A stretch of DNA of 64,000 bases from Sanderia malayensis (taxonomy: Eukaryota; Cnidaria; Scyphozoa; Semaeostomeae; Pelagiidae), in assembly GCA_013076295.1 (NCBI GenBank), contig RQOL01000906.1, forward strand, positions 310,001 through 374,000. Direction: 5' to 3'. The translations under genes and the position numbers were made by a program. Below, piece by piece: positions 44,201 to 57,462 of the stretch. The number at the start of each line of letters is the position of its first letter. Positions within the stretch are counted from its first letter, which is position 1. Below the pieces are notes generated by a model. The model was given only the letters and a program-made list of their open reading frames with translations, searched no databases and was not told where the DNA came from.

Positions 44201-47200
44201 ATCGAGAAGCAAGGTTTTCATGCTTCAATTCATGAGTCTTTTTCTCGGGACGTGTAAGCTTAATTTTTAGCGCTTTTGTCAACATCATTTCTGTTTGTTG
44301 CAGAATTTATCCTGCTTTGATTCTTTAGTTGAATAGAACTTAGGGACCGGTCATTAAGTATTTACTAGGGGGGCCGGAGTGATTTGGCAAATTTCGGCAA
44401 AAAATTTGGTGGCCCATCTCAAGCACTAAAAAAATTCCAAAGCCCATCTAAAAAAGCAGTAAAAATTTCATGGCCCCCCAAACTTGAACTACCGTAAATT
44501 CTCTTTTAAGCCCCCCGGGGGGCTTATTGTTTTTCAGTACTTTAAAGAGGGGGAGAGTATTTCAGTATTAGAGAGGGGGGCTAAATTGAGAGAGGGGGCT
44601 TAATAAATATTTTGTAATAGAAAACCATTTTCAGTGGTGGAAATACATTAAATAATACATGAAATACATTATTCAATGAAGTCTGTGTTAAAAACGTTTA
44701 TATCTACAATACTTAAGCCTAAATGACTGGAATTTGAATTTGTTGAGAAGTATTGAACGACCAATGAATAAAATGAAAATCTCAGTTGTTTGTCAAGTTT
44801 ACTTATTTTGGCATCAGTGAAGATTGGGGGGGCTAAATTGAGAGGGGGGGCTTATTAAATTTTTCCTTCTGAAAAGGGGGGCTAATTAGAGAGGGGGGCT
44901 TAATTGAGAGTACTCGAAAGGCATAAAAAAGAACCATTATTCTCCGTCTCCTCTTGAAACATTATATATTATATCAAGAATATATGATTTCAACAAAATT
45001 TCAGCTTGTTTTCTGGGTTGAAAATCATCAATTTCTCGCCGCCTTCCATCTATTTCATTGGGAGTCAAAAACACACTTTTATAGTGTAATCCTTCAGCAT
45101 CATAGTCAGGATACGGTTTTGGTACCTTGGTACAAGGAGGTCCTACCCAATCCTTTGAGCAATAAATGCGTTCTCCACAAGTGCATTTCACATATTCGAT
45201 GTACTTTTCCCCTGTTTCCATGTGAATTTCCATAAACGTTTTCAGTGAATGAAAATAGTTTTGACCAGGATATGCCTTCCCTAAGCCTCCTATTCTTCTT
45301 CTTCAAACTTGGATGAACTTGACATTTAATACTAATTCAAGAAATACTCTGACAATGGGTGCTAAAATAGTTTTTGTGTTCTTTGAGAATATTCTCAGTT
45401 TTCTTTTCACCAACAATTTTTTTTGAGAACTTTGAAAAAGATTTTTCAAAAAATCTTTTTGCGGCCCATCCAGTTGCAAAGAAAAAATTTGGCAGCCCAT
45501 CTACATAGCCAAAATAAATTTCATGACCCATGCCAAATCACCCCGGCCCCAGGGGCGTCGCCAGCCCGAAAAAAGTGGGGTGGACAAAAACGAGGGGCCC
45601 CTTCAGACTCTAGGAAAACGTGGGAATTGCCCTTTTGGCGTTTTTGAACTATTTAGAAAATTTTGGAAAAGCAGTTTTGTCAAGCGGCAGTTTTCGTAAC
45701 AGTGGGCATCAAAGAGGAAAGCTGCACACCCAGATGTTCTGAGTGGATGAAGATCACCCCCCCCCCAAAGTTTTTTCAACGAATTTCGAGAAATGAGAAA
45801 GTCGACCTCTGAGAAAACTGGGGTGGACATGTCCACCCCAGTCCACCCCGTGGCGACGCCACTGCCCGGCCCCCCTAGTAGATACTTAATGACCGGTCCC
45901 TTAGCTTTGAGCTTCAGAGTCTACTCAAACACACACACAATGTTTCCTTTTCTTATCTTTTTGAGGCGCAGCTTTATTTTACACTTCTCAAATAAATCTC
46001 TCTCAAAGTTTACAAAACAGGTTATTTAGGGATTTTGAAAGAAATTACGCTAATATTTTATCCACTATTGTAGTATTCAATTAAAGGGTCTGGAAACATG
46101 CAAATAACATCTGCGTTTGTAATTGATTTTTCAATGCTCTCAATCCATCAATGAATTGATAATCCATTTTGGTGTTATTTTGATGTTCCCTCCATGGTTA
46201 ATATTGTTCCGAAGACACCATTGTTCACTAAAATTGTCCAATGCAATTATACTAGGAAGAGTTTATAAATTAAAAACAACTGATTAATTTTCCTAAGCTC
46301 TTTCTGCCTTGGAGGTTATCACGCTAATGTTATAATATGACAATAGAAGGAAAAACTATTACCGTAACTCGTCGATTAAGCCCCACCCTCGAATAAGCCC
46401 CCCTCGAGTAAGCCCCACTATAAGATATTTTTTTGCGAAATATGCCTCCGCGGGCTTAATCGAGGACTTATGGTATGACTAATAAAACGAGTCATACCTG
46501 TAGGCAAAATGTAAATGATATAAATGAACAAACGTAAAAGATTAACAACAGTATTGTGCAGCACTGCGCAAGCTCTTGTAGCTATATTCGCAACAATGTT
46601 GTAATTTTTATATCGATCTTTATGGTATAGAATATGTAGCCAAATACTTCATCAGCAATGTTGCATGCATCATTGCAGCATTAGTGCTGCAATAGTATTG
46701 CATGTATCATTCTTGCACTAATACTACAGCAATATTTTACATATTTCTTTGCAGTCCATTTCCAACAGTCGCAGAGTCAATTCAGAAAGAGCTCGACGAT
46801 TATAGATCGTCAGAAGAAGAAGTGAAAAAGTTAAAAACATCAATGGTAAGACAATCTCAATGCCTTTCTGATTTGTGCCATTTGAAATAATTGTTTTCTT
46901 GCATCAAATAAAAGTTACGTTGCTCGTTAATCGATTACCCGAATTTTATAGGGTGTGACATCAGAAGAAGAGGACTTGATGGAAAATTATTGGACTGATA
47001 ATACTGCAAAGCTCACTTCAGCTGTAAGGTAAACCGCAATCATCGAATAATGGTGATCGAATCATGATCATCGAATCATGTTTATCGAATTATGATAATT
47101 TAATCGTATTACTAATCATGATCATTTAGATCGCGATCACTTTTGATTATGATCATTCCCAGTTAATGATCTTGGTAGTAGAGCATGCGAGTAAAGAGAT

Positions 47201-50200
47201 GCTGTTTGATTTTAGCTCTTTACCAGAACTACTCGAGAAGAAGCGAGTGATAGACATGCATACCAATATTGCCACAGCCATGCTAGAGCATATTAAGGTA
47301 TAACGGGAATAAATTATCCATTGGTATTTTAGGTGAAATGTCTTTTGTTTTTTATCGAATGCATGAAAATTGATTTTGTCTAGGCTAGAAAGTTGGATGT
47401 TTACTTTGAAACTGAAGAGAAAATAATGAGCAAATCATCTGTGGTAAATCGTTTTCATACTATATAAGTTTTAGTTTACATTACATTTTCATTATTACTT
47501 TATTGCATTTTGCTTGTTGTATCTGCTATAGCTTGCATCTTTAACGTTGATATTTGCAATTGTCTTTCGTTTAGGATAAGTCCGTGCTGGAGATAATTCA
47601 AGACCCCGAGGGTAGACTGATTTCTGGCTCATCTCAATCAAACTAAAGTAGATTATAATGCTTTAGTTATCAATTGCTCTGTTATCTAATCTGTTTATTT
47701 GTTTCCCAGCTGGAACTCCAGAAGATAAACTGCGTTTATTCCTCATCTTCTACATATCTGGACCAAATGTATCCAATGTAAGTGTTAAGTAACAGTTAAT
47801 CATCACTTTGTCACACACCAGTGAGTAGCCAAGATAGTTAGCATTACTTTAGCCTCTGATCATGATTTTACGGCTTGTTATTAGTTGATAAACAAATCTT
47901 TTGTCATTTTGGTAACGTTGGGGCTATTCGTAATTGTATTTAAGCATCTTTCAAATCTACAGTACGCCTAAATGCATCATTGTGTGCTTATCTTTTATTC
48001 TTAATAGGAGGATCTTAATGAATACATTAACGCACTGTCGGTATCAGGCTGCGATCCGAGCATGCTGGCAGCTGTTGACTACATCAAGAAATGGAAGTAA
48101 GCAAATGTGCATGTTACTGATGCACACAATACAGTATATGTACATACACACCACATATGTGTGTATTTGAAATTCGAAAAATTGACCACCACTTAAATGT
48201 GTTCTTCCTCGATGTGTCGAACATTTTTTTGGCTCCCACCATTTTGATTTGCTTAATGGGTTCTATCATCTATTGCTCAAATTCTCATTAAGTCGAACAA
48301 GTTTGTCAAGGGTGCTTAATTTGTTGAAGTTAAACTGTAAATGAATTGATATTTTACCAGTCTTCCGTCTATCCAGTAACTCATTAACTCCTTTTTTCAA
48401 CAGAGCATTTGCTAAAGTTGCTGCTGGTCCAATACAGACAGGTTCTGGACAAAGCACGTACAGGTAAGCAGTTTCACATGTCCTGCAATATTCCCATAGC
48501 TATAACACTTCTATCATTGTCTATTTACATCAAAACAGAAGCCTTGAAATCTCATTTGTACCAGCTAGGTATTACTATATACCATCTTTTTGATTATTTT
48601 AGTCTGGGAAATTAGTCTAGGATAAGGTACTACCGTAAATCCTCGAATACGCCCCCGGGGGCTTATTTGCAAAAACGAAATTTTAGCTGGATTATTGTAC
48701 AATATTAAGCAAAATAAAAGCTACACGATGCAGCCAATCAATAAAGTTATTAGTTTAAACTTTCTGTTATTTGCAATACGTTCACTAAACAACTTCAATG
48801 TTTCGAAACTTGGGTCCAATATCCTTGCAAATGATTATCAGGATGGGGGCTTATCCGAGGGGAGGGCTTATTCGGAGGTGGGGGCTTATTCGAGGATTTA
48901 CGGTAGTCTAGGAAAATAATAATCTATTATTTTCATTTTTTACAGCGCAATGTTCTCAAGGATAATGAGCACTGGCTCGCAATTCGTAATGGAAGGTGTC
49001 AAAAGCCTTGTCGTTGGCACAAAAGTGTGTTGACCATTATATACCTTTTGATGTGGTTAAAAGATGTGTATGTCTTTACCAAGTACACATGGACCATACG
49101 AAGAATAGTACATGGTCCCTGTTTTAATTTAGGGACAGACTGCATTGTTTATTCTTGTGTTTGACCCCCAATATTTTGTTTCTTTTCTGCAGAATTTGCC
49201 AGTTACTCGAATTGTTGATGCTCTTATGGAACACAAGTCAAACCAGGTACTTTCCTATTACCTTACTATACTACTATGCTATTTTGGATTTATGTGGAGA
49301 GATATGGCAAATGTAATGGAATCCTTGTTTCTGTTCGTTGCTGAATATATGTTTTCAAAGGCCACACACCGTGTCGCGTAGCTGAAGCCTGACTTTGCAG
49401 TTCATCCCCTCCTTGAACTTGATTCTGTTAAATCTCAATTTTTTACATTTAAAGACATGCGAATGGTTTACAAAGTACGAAATTGAAAGAATATCTTTAT
49501 ATTTCGAATGGCTTATTTTTTTCTTCAGGAAGCAGAGGAGTACAGATATTTCGATCCAAAACTACTTCGTGCCTCTGACCATTCCTCTGTCCCAAGAAAC
49601 AAAACACCATTTAACGAGGTAAAGCACCAATTTCATTTGCTTATAAACTAACTTTAACATTCCATATGATATACGTTCACATTAGCAATGCAAATTACTG
49701 ACTAATCAAGCATTGATTGGGGAGTAAGCTCTGCATTATAGGCATAATTCAAGTATAATTCTATACCATAAAATAGTTCAAGTATTTTATTTGTTAATTA
49801 TCCAGTGTTTATTTAATATTCTTCATTTCAGGCAATAGTATTTGTAGTTGGAGGTGGCAATTATATTGAATACACGAATTTAATTAATTATGAAAAGGTT
49901 AGCCCATTTCCTAATTATTACTAAGATGTTTTCATAGGAAAATCTTTTCTTGATTACAATGTTTATTCTTTCCATCCACAAACTTCTTTTGGCTTCTTAT
50001 TGTAACTGGGATGTCATGGTCGTAAGCATAAGCCACAATGATTGAAATTTCATCTATTTTGATTTTTTTTTTATTCTGTTTTATTACAGCGACAAGCATC
50101 GTCACCCAAGAAAATAATCTACGGTTGTAGTGAACTTTTAAATGCCTTGCAATTTCTCAAACAGGTATGTGCATGCCTAACTTTGTTTCTACTGCTGCTT

Positions 50201-50276
50201 GCCATTCTAATCGTGCCCTTACTATATATTGTGGCTCTTTTTCATTGTTTAGTTGTCTCATTTGGGTGATGAATGA
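41271..50276 (+). CDS. SCFD1: Sec1/Munc18 protein Sly1
   Basis: Twenty-five exons: 41271-41301, 41510-41580, 41723-41811, 42099-42189, 42359-42481, 42620-42707, 42865-42954, 43205-43260, 43426-43505, 43599-43698, 44028-44167, 46755-46845, 46952-47028, 47216-47297, 47384-47443, 47575-47611, 47710-47777, 48008-48096, 48404-48463, 48946-49024, 49193-49246, 49529-49618, 49832-49897, 50090-50164, 50253-50276. All phases close; 636 residues (human 642). Sly1 binds syntaxin-5/18 and promotes SNARE assembly in ER-Golgi transport. Landmarks are [85 protein letters not shown] [11 protein letters not shown], and [14 protein letters not shown] near the end. Intron 11 (2.6 kb) carries nested transposons. 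Confidence 0.96.
42247..42303 (+). repeat. Dispersed repeat with a B-box-like core (copy 2)
   Basis: GTTCCGACCGTTGGTGGGTT followed by CGAACCCATG and CCCTTCAAGGGTT. It is a close relative of the minus-strand sequence at 23975-24040. It lies in SCFD1 intron 4. The RGTTCRANNCC-like core suggests a SINE tail, but nothing proves it. Confidence 0.35.
44490..44923. mobile_element. Nested CCGTA-family MITE
   Basis: It starts TACCGTAAATTCTCTTTTAA, then GCCCCCCGG; several GAGAGGGGGGCTTA blocks recur through it. The right end (AGCCCCC complement, near 44900) is degraded. Confidence 0.5.
44937..45233 (-). pseudogene. Partial Cys-containing ORF inside the Harbinger-like element
   Basis: The frame of about 98 codons reads ...[28 protein letters not shown]..., ending in a charged helix ([18 protein letters not shown]). 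The CxC...C...C spacing could be a small zinc-binding module. It ends in a regular stop, has no convincing start, and lies between the transposon ends, so it may be the tail of an element protein or of a captured host gene. I do not recognise the family. Confidence 0.35.
45550..45864. mobile_element. Nested hAT-type MITE, 315 bp
   Basis: The ends CAGGGGCGTCGCC and (complement) CAGTGGCGTCGCC are typical hAT termini. They are flanked by a perfect 8-bp duplication, CCCGGCCC (45542-45549 and 45865-45872), the hAT signature. Inside the ends GGGGTGGAC repeats face each other. The insertion splits the right inverted repeat of the surrounding Harbinger-like element, so it is the younger of the two. 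Confidence 0.85.
46360..46475. mobile_element. MITE, CCGTA family, 116 bp
   Basis: TACCGTAACTCGTCGATTAA is mirrored by TTAATCGAGGACTTATGGTA around short AAGCCCC blocks. It lies in SCFD1 intron 11, outside the Harbinger-like element. Confidence 0.65.
48630..48906. mobile_element. MITE, CCGTA family, best-kept copy
   Basis: Perfect 20-bp inverted ends (CTACCGTAAATCCTCGAATA). Next to them are GCCCCCGGGGGC on the left and four GGGGGCTTAT/GAGGGCTTATTCGG blocks on the right. It is 277 bp long and lies in SCFD1 intron 19. The intact ends suggest relatively recent movement. Confidence 0.8.
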
Positions 50277-51097
50277 TGAAGAAATCAAGCATCACACAAG
50301 CACCACAACTCGAGGTTATTGTAAGTTAAATTCTATAAGCTCGCATATATAACAATGCTCTTTGATTCGCAGTGCATATCAACGTGACAGCCTCCAGAAG
50401 AGTGGCTCTCACTATTGCCCAATTTCTAAAATATATATTTCTCACTTGAAGCCATCCTTTCGTTCATCGAAATTCCACAGATTTGTAGATTTTTGGAATA
50501 CTATTTTATTTAAATGGATATTGAAATGGTTGCTTCACCTTTCTGCTTCAGGTAGACGAGAAACAAGCATGAAACATAGAATAAAGAATGTAGTAATATA
50601 AAATAATAATACCATCGCATAAATATTCAGTAAGGATTCAATTTACATTTTTGATAGTTCTAAACTAATTTGGTCATTAATATCTTTGATAAATCGAGCA
50701 ATTAAAACTGTAAAAGAACGCAAGGATAGTATTGAAATGGTGTGGAATTAAAACTAAGCAAAATCATTTCACTTTTCACTCAACTAGTAAGAAAAATATG
50801 CGAGAATTAAATTAAAGAACAAAATGCAAGAAGATACACGAGTGTGAAAGGCGGGGAAACAAAGCTTCCATTATCACACACCTATCCTAAGCACAACTTA
50901 CAATACAATACAATATTTGTACCATACCATCCCTAATGTTTCTTAACGAAAAAATATACATTTGTTATTGAAGAAAATATATTTTGAATTTAAACACAGC
51001 ACAATTCATGATAACCAATAAGCATCGCATTGGCGTTAATGATTGTTGTTAAGCCCATCTGTCCAGTTGTATAGGAGGGAATAACGTGTGTAGCTGT
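50277..51097. other. Convergent spacer, SCFD1 / RAD51 3' ends
   Basis: No gene seen. This AT-rich stretch must hold the 3' UTRs and poly(A) signals of both genes; AATAAA-like strings are present on the plus strand near 50580. Confidence 0.45.
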
Positions 51098-53219
<2,122 letters not shown>

Positions 53220-53530
53220 GATATTTTGAGGGATTATCACAAGGTAGATGATGAATTTGTTCAGATATGCTTTTTGCAATATTTTCGGCAGTTCAGCTTC
53301 AGCTTTTCATTTGTTGCGATGCGTGATAAGAAAAACGTTCTTGAAAAAAGCGCCAAACTCCTGCTACTTGTAAGCGAGGCTGGCCTCAATTAAGGGCTGC
53401 GACCTTTTCCTCTTCTGCCCACCCACCCACCAACTTCAATTAAAATCAAGGACACGTAATTTTGGCCTATTGATTGGATTTATTTTATCAAATAAAATTG
53501 AACTCCTTTGGCCGATCTTGAGCTAGAATA
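53220..53530. promoter_or_regulatory. Divergent RAD51/UBA5 spacer
   Basis: 311 bp separate the opposed start codons of RAD51 and UBA5. An inverted CCAAT (ATTGG) lies near 53473; no TATA box stands out. A shared promoter is inferred only from the arrangement. Confidence 0.4.
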
Positions 53531-54724
53531 ATGGAGAAAGAGCTACACGATTTGCGAAAGAAAGTGGCGGAGCTCGAAGCCAAGCTTGCAAACCAAACCA
53601 ATGATTCTGCAGCAGTGGGGAGAAGCAAAATCGATAATATGAGTTCGGAGGTCGTGGACTCGAACCCATATAGCCGCCTTATGGCTTTGAAACGAATGGG
53701 TATTGTAGACGAATATGAGAAGATACGTTCGTATTCGGTTGCAGTTGTTGGAATTGGAGGTGTTGGCAGTGTGACTGCAGAAATGTTGACGAGGTGTGGC
53801 ATTGGGAAATTGTTGCTCTTTGATTATGACAAGGTTGAGCTTGCCAATATGAACAGGCTATTCTTCAGACCAGAACATTCTGGAATGAGCAAAGTTGAAG
53901 CAGCTGAGAAGACCCTTGTAGACATCAACCCAGATGTGGAGTTTGAAGTTTTCAATTATGACATTACTACAGTGGCTAATTTTGATCATTTTGTTTCAAA
54001 AGTCAAAGCCGGAGGAATCGCTGGAAAACCTGTGGACCTTGTATTGAGCTGTGTTGACAATTATGAGGCAAGAATGGCCGTCAATACTGCTTGCAACGAG
54101 CTTGGAAAAAGATGGATGGAAAGTGGTGTCAGTGAGAATGCTGTGTCGGGGCACATCCAGTTTCTTATCCCTGGGGAATCTGCCTGCTTTGCCTGTGCCC
54201 CACCTCTGGTAGTAGCCTCTAATATAGATGAGAAGACCTTGAAACGAGAAGGTGTTTGCGCTGCATCTCTACCAACAACTATGGGAATAGTTGCTGGATT
54301 GCTGGTTCAAAATACCCTGAAGTATTTGTTGAATTTTGGAACTGTGACATTCTACCTTGGATACAATGCCATGCAGGATTTCTTTCCACAAATGACTTTG
54401 AAGCCCAACCCGCAGTGTGAGGACAAAAATTGCAGAAAACAGCAGGAAGTGTACAAGAAGAAGCTTGAAGCTATGCCGGAGAAGGCAGCAGAAGGGGAAC
54501 ACAAGGTTGACGAAGTTGTCCATGACGAGAACCAATGGGGAATCAGTTTAATTGATGAATCAGAAGAAAAGGGGAAATCGGAAATGCCAAAGCTAGCAGA
54601 AGGACTTTCGTATGCATACGAAGCTCCCGAAGTGACTAATGACACTGATAATCAAAATGAGGATGTAAGCCAAGCAAATAGCCAGTCATTGGATGATCTA
54701 ATGAGTAAATTAAAACAAATCTAA
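53531..54724 (+). CDS. UBA5: UFM1-activating enzyme E1, intronless
   Basis: One uninterrupted frame of 397 residues (human 404). UBA5 adenylates the ubiquitin-like protein UFM1 and passes it as a thioester to UFC1; it acts in the cytosol and at the ER. Visible are the ATP loop VVGIGGVGS (72-80), [17 protein letters not shown], the catalytic Cys243 in [11 protein letters not shown], and zinc ligands Cys219/222 and Cys296/301 (all exactly seven residues earlier than in human UBA5). Also visible are the LIR/UFM1-binding WGISLID motif (336-342) and the C-terminal [12 protein letters not shown], the UFC1-binding tail. All key residues are present, so it should be active. Unlike its neighbours it has no intron. 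Confidence 0.97.
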   Translation: MEKELHDLRKKVAELEAKLANQTNDSAAVGRSKIDNMSSEVVDSNPYSRLMALKRMGIVDEYEKIRSYSVAVVGIGGVGSVTAEMLTRCGIGKLLLFDYDKVELANMNRLFFRPEHSGMSKVEAAEKTLVDINPDVEFEVFNYDITTVANFDHFVSKVKAGGIAGKPVDLVLSCVDNYEARMAVNTACNELGKRWMESGVSENAVSGHIQFLIPGESACFACAPPLVVASNIDEKTLKREGVCAASLPTTMGIVAGLLVQNTLKYLLNFGTVTFYLGYNAMQDFFPQMTLKPNPQCEDKNCRKQQEVYKKKLEAMPEKAAEGEHKVDEVVHDENQWGISLIDESEEKGKSEMPKLAEGLSYAYEAPEVTNDTDNQNEDVSQANSQSLDDLMSKLKQI

Positions 54725-54997
54725 TGTAAACTGGATAATTATCAGTCATAATTAAATAAATATATGCTAAGAAAGTTAGTTATTTTAAAGATACTAGGAT
54801 TATATATGTTAAAGAACAAAATAACTGGATGTGAAATCAGTTATTGTATTTATTATTTTTGAATAAAACACAAAGGATAAGTGATGTGAAAGAAATTAAC
54901 TAGTAGTTTTTATTCTCAACTTATCGATTTACATGATAATATGACTCTGATCACATGCTATGATTACACTGCTGTTACTTGTAGAGTTGATTTCTTT

Positions 54998-55657
54998 TTA
55001 TTTCTTTGTTGGGGCTCTTTTGCTTGTTTTTGGACTGATGTTAAAAAGGACTTCTTCGTCAGCAACCAGGCGCAAACCACTTGCTTTTTTGATCTGAATC
55101 ATTTCTTGTATAACTTTGAGATTGCCGAGAGAGCTCTGTCTTCTCTGGGAAATCAGCGGAAGATTCTTGCCTTCGAAGTCTTGGCTGTTGTTTATAACTG
55201 TCTTGAGTCGTTTATCTGAAAACGCTGATGTATATTTGGCATTGCTTATCGACGGCAAACTGTTGCAGCGCTCCCTTCTTCTTCCAGGCCCTTGACCGTC
55301 TTCTTTTGCAATCGATTCACTCGTTTTTCCGCCATTATTCCCAGAGTCTTTGTCTGTTCTTCTTTTTCCACTTGTTTCTTCTACATTTCTTCCAACCACT
55401 TTGATGCTCTTGCTCAAACCGCACGTCGTCTTGTAAGTGTTTAGATTCCTGCGAAACTTCTGACGAGCTACTGCTATCTTCTTTTTTTCCAAATCCAACT
55501 TGAGAAGTTGCGAATCGATCGATTCAAGCTCTTGTGAAAGTTGACGCTCATGTGCGCCATTTTTTCTTATGGCGACATAACTTAAATGGTCATTCTGTCT
55601 TGCTTTTTCCACCAATTTATTGTTATGGGTTTGAAAAAGACCAACATTACGAGGCAT
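54998..55657 (-). CDS. Uncharacterised coiled-coil protein, 219 residues
   Basis: A single-exon frame runs from the ATG at 55657 to a TAA that is immediately part of an AATAAA string. Residues about 30-75 form a strongly charged predicted coiled coil (HERQLSQELESIDSQLLKLDLEKKK...). The middle is basic and disordered (GKRRTDKDSGNNGGKT..., RRRERCNSLPS), and the end is Lys-rich (KTSKRAPTKK). RRRERCNSLP resembles a basophilic kinase site. I do not recognise a family. It converges on UBA5 with a 270-bp gap. Its length and amino-acid texture favour a real gene. Confidence 0.6.
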   Translation of the reverse strand: MPRNVGLFQTHNNKLVEKARQNDHLSYVAIRKNGAHERQLSQELESIDSQLLKLDLEKKKIAVARQKFRRNLNTYKTTCGLSKSIKVVGRNVEETSGKRRTDKDSGNNGGKTSESIAKEDGQGPGRRRERCNSLPSISNAKYTSAFSDKRLKTVINNSQDFEGKNLPLISQRRQSSLGNLKVIQEMIQIKKASGLRLVADEEVLFNISPKTSKRAPTKK

Positions 55658-56614
55658 TTTGTGTTATTATCTCTCCCACTTCGACCTTCTATTTCCAGTC
55701 TCTACCAATCAACCAAGAAGCACATTGCTAGAAACTTCTATTTATCTAATAATTATAATAAAGGATATATTTTAATCTGTGAATGACTATAAACTTGTGT
55801 GTCATACGTTTTGTGTTGTGCGATCAAAACAATTGCCGCCATGCAAGACCTATTCGAAATCCCTTTTAGCGATTACGTGCATAACTTGATTGAATGTATT
55901 AGTTTTGTGATACATATGTATTTTTGACATGTATACAATGCCTTGTACTGGGATAGATATCCATTACTTTGCCTTGAGGAGATGTACGCGCAGCTCTGTT
56001 GTATATGCACGGCTTTGCTAATCCTATTCAGCATACTTGATAGAGCGGGCATCTTTCAGAGTTAAATAGGACATTCTTGAGCGTTGAAATTCACGACCTA
56101 GCGGTTGTAGTCAATTGAAAGAGCAAGAGTCAAGTCTTGGTGAAATTAAAAGCCCTCAACAGCACCGATCTTTTTACCAAATAAGTATTTAAGCTTTAGG
56201 GGATGAGTGAAAATATCTCATTATTTTTCGCAGATAAGATAGTTAAGACGTGACAACGTACTACAGTTAAATTCAGGTTGGCGGGGTTGCGCTACCTGTG
56301 CTTCACGAGAGATTCTTGTAAAGATATGTAGTTATAGTGGATAGGTATTTTACAAGAATCTTCCGTGAAGCACTGGTGTCTCCTATATACATATATATCC
56401 ATATATACAATGCAAACTACCTTTATCCACTATAACTCCATATTTTTACAAGAATTTCTCGTAAAACACCGGCATATGCCTATATACATCTATCTGCATA
56501 TATACACTGCAAACTACCTTTATCCAATGTTGTCAAACCCAACATAGTACTTTCTAGAACGTGAGCCACGGATACAAATGACAGCAGAGCAAACCAAACT
56601 AAGCAAGCTTTCGC
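55658..56614. other. Spacer with 100-bp direct repeats
   Basis: No gene recognised. Near 56350-56525 two direct copies of about 105 bp share TTTTACAAGAAT, a TATATACAT-rich middle and GCAAACTACCTTTATCCA. A partly inverted relative (AGATTCTTGTAAAGATATGT, GTTATAGTGGAT) precedes them at about 56305-56345. Confidence 0.5.
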
Positions 56615-57130
56615 TTAATCCATGCTGCAGTAGTAGCTACTGAAAGTAAGATTGTGCTTCTCGGCTACGAGCTTACTAAGCCTTGAGTGGAACCTTTTTG
56701 TTTCCTGACTCATGCCACCGTTCGAGGAAAAAACCAAGGGGGTAAAACTTCCATGTTGTTCTGATTCTAGAATACGGGAATTGTATTTCTTCTTCTTGAT
56801 GTTTTCCATTGACTTCATCAGCGATTTCAGGGACTGGTTTTGGTAGCTTTGTGCAAAAGGGTAGAAAACCCTTACATCAACAAATGCACGCTGCTGCCTT
56901 TGCCAGAAGCCCCTCATTGAGATGTCAGCTCGAAGCTCATCATCATTACCTGGAGAAGGTTGCAGAACGGGCTCTTTGCATACATCCTTGCAGACACTGG
57001 AGACCAGATTGGCTGTGATGTTGACCAGCTCATTATGTCGAAGTGGTAAAAAATCTTCCTAGTTTGCACGAGAGAGCATGATCCACAGAAAATTTGTTAT
57101 GGCAAACACACTCAAGTGGCAGACGGTTCA
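56615..57130 (-). pseudogene. C-terminal fragment of a YADD-type reverse-transcriptase element (copy 1)
   Basis: The minus strand encodes, with one frame change, CVCHNKFSVDHALSC, then RHNELVNITANLVSSV..., RADISMRGFWQRQQRAFVDVRVFYPFA and HGSFTPLVFSSNGG. The same series is found in the plus-strand copy at 58466-59080. The CxC...H...C block followed by RHNE and R(A/L)DI...FxDVRVF looks like a zinc-knuckle plus restriction-like nuclease tail of a retroelement protein. The frame break marks it as dead. Confidence 0.65.
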
Positions 57131-57393
57131 TGCTCCATCCATATCGCAAGTAAAGAGCGTCGAAAGATTTAATTTAAGATTTTAGATTCCAAAGTATGAC
57201 GGATTACTTACAGTTCGTATCCATATCGGGCCATCTCCATGGCCCGACGCACTGCCAGCAGCAGCTCGTACTGGTGCCGGCCTCTGACCTTTTAAAATAA
57301 GAGTCAAATTATCTAAGTTTCAAAGACCGGCAGGACAACGCGTGAATCACAAAATATATTCATGATTTTTACTCACAAATATCACATATATCT

Positions 57394-57462
57394 TGTCATC
57401 GTCATCGTCATCATCATCATCGTCGTCATCATCATCATCATCCTCATCATCAGCGTCATCTT
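57394..57462. repeat. (ATC)n/(GAT)n microsatellite
   Basis: About 69 bp of nearly pure GTCATC/ATC repeats. On the minus strand it reads as a run of Asp codons in frame with KIYVIF and a GTGAGT donor (exon end 57377), so it might be coding. Confidence 0.7.

Larger units (their letters stand above)
44343..45900. mobile_element. PIF/Harbinger-like element, 1558 bp, in SCFD1 intron 11
   Basis: The left end GGGACCGGTCATTAAGTATT and right end (complement GGGACCGGTCATTAAGTATC) are inverted copies of about 36 bp. Both sides are flanked by TTA (44340-44342, 45901-45903), the PIF/Harbinger-type 3-bp duplication. Sub-terminal GTGATTTGGC and GGCCCATCT motifs are also mirrored. Two other elements are inserted inside it (44490-44923 and 45550-45864). 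No complete transposase is visible. Confidence 0.75.

Noticed and set aside
57394..57462. Possible CRISPR array or tandem-repeat array
   Set aside because: It is a simple trinucleotide microsatellite. No regularly spaced repeats with unique spacers occur anywhere in the window.
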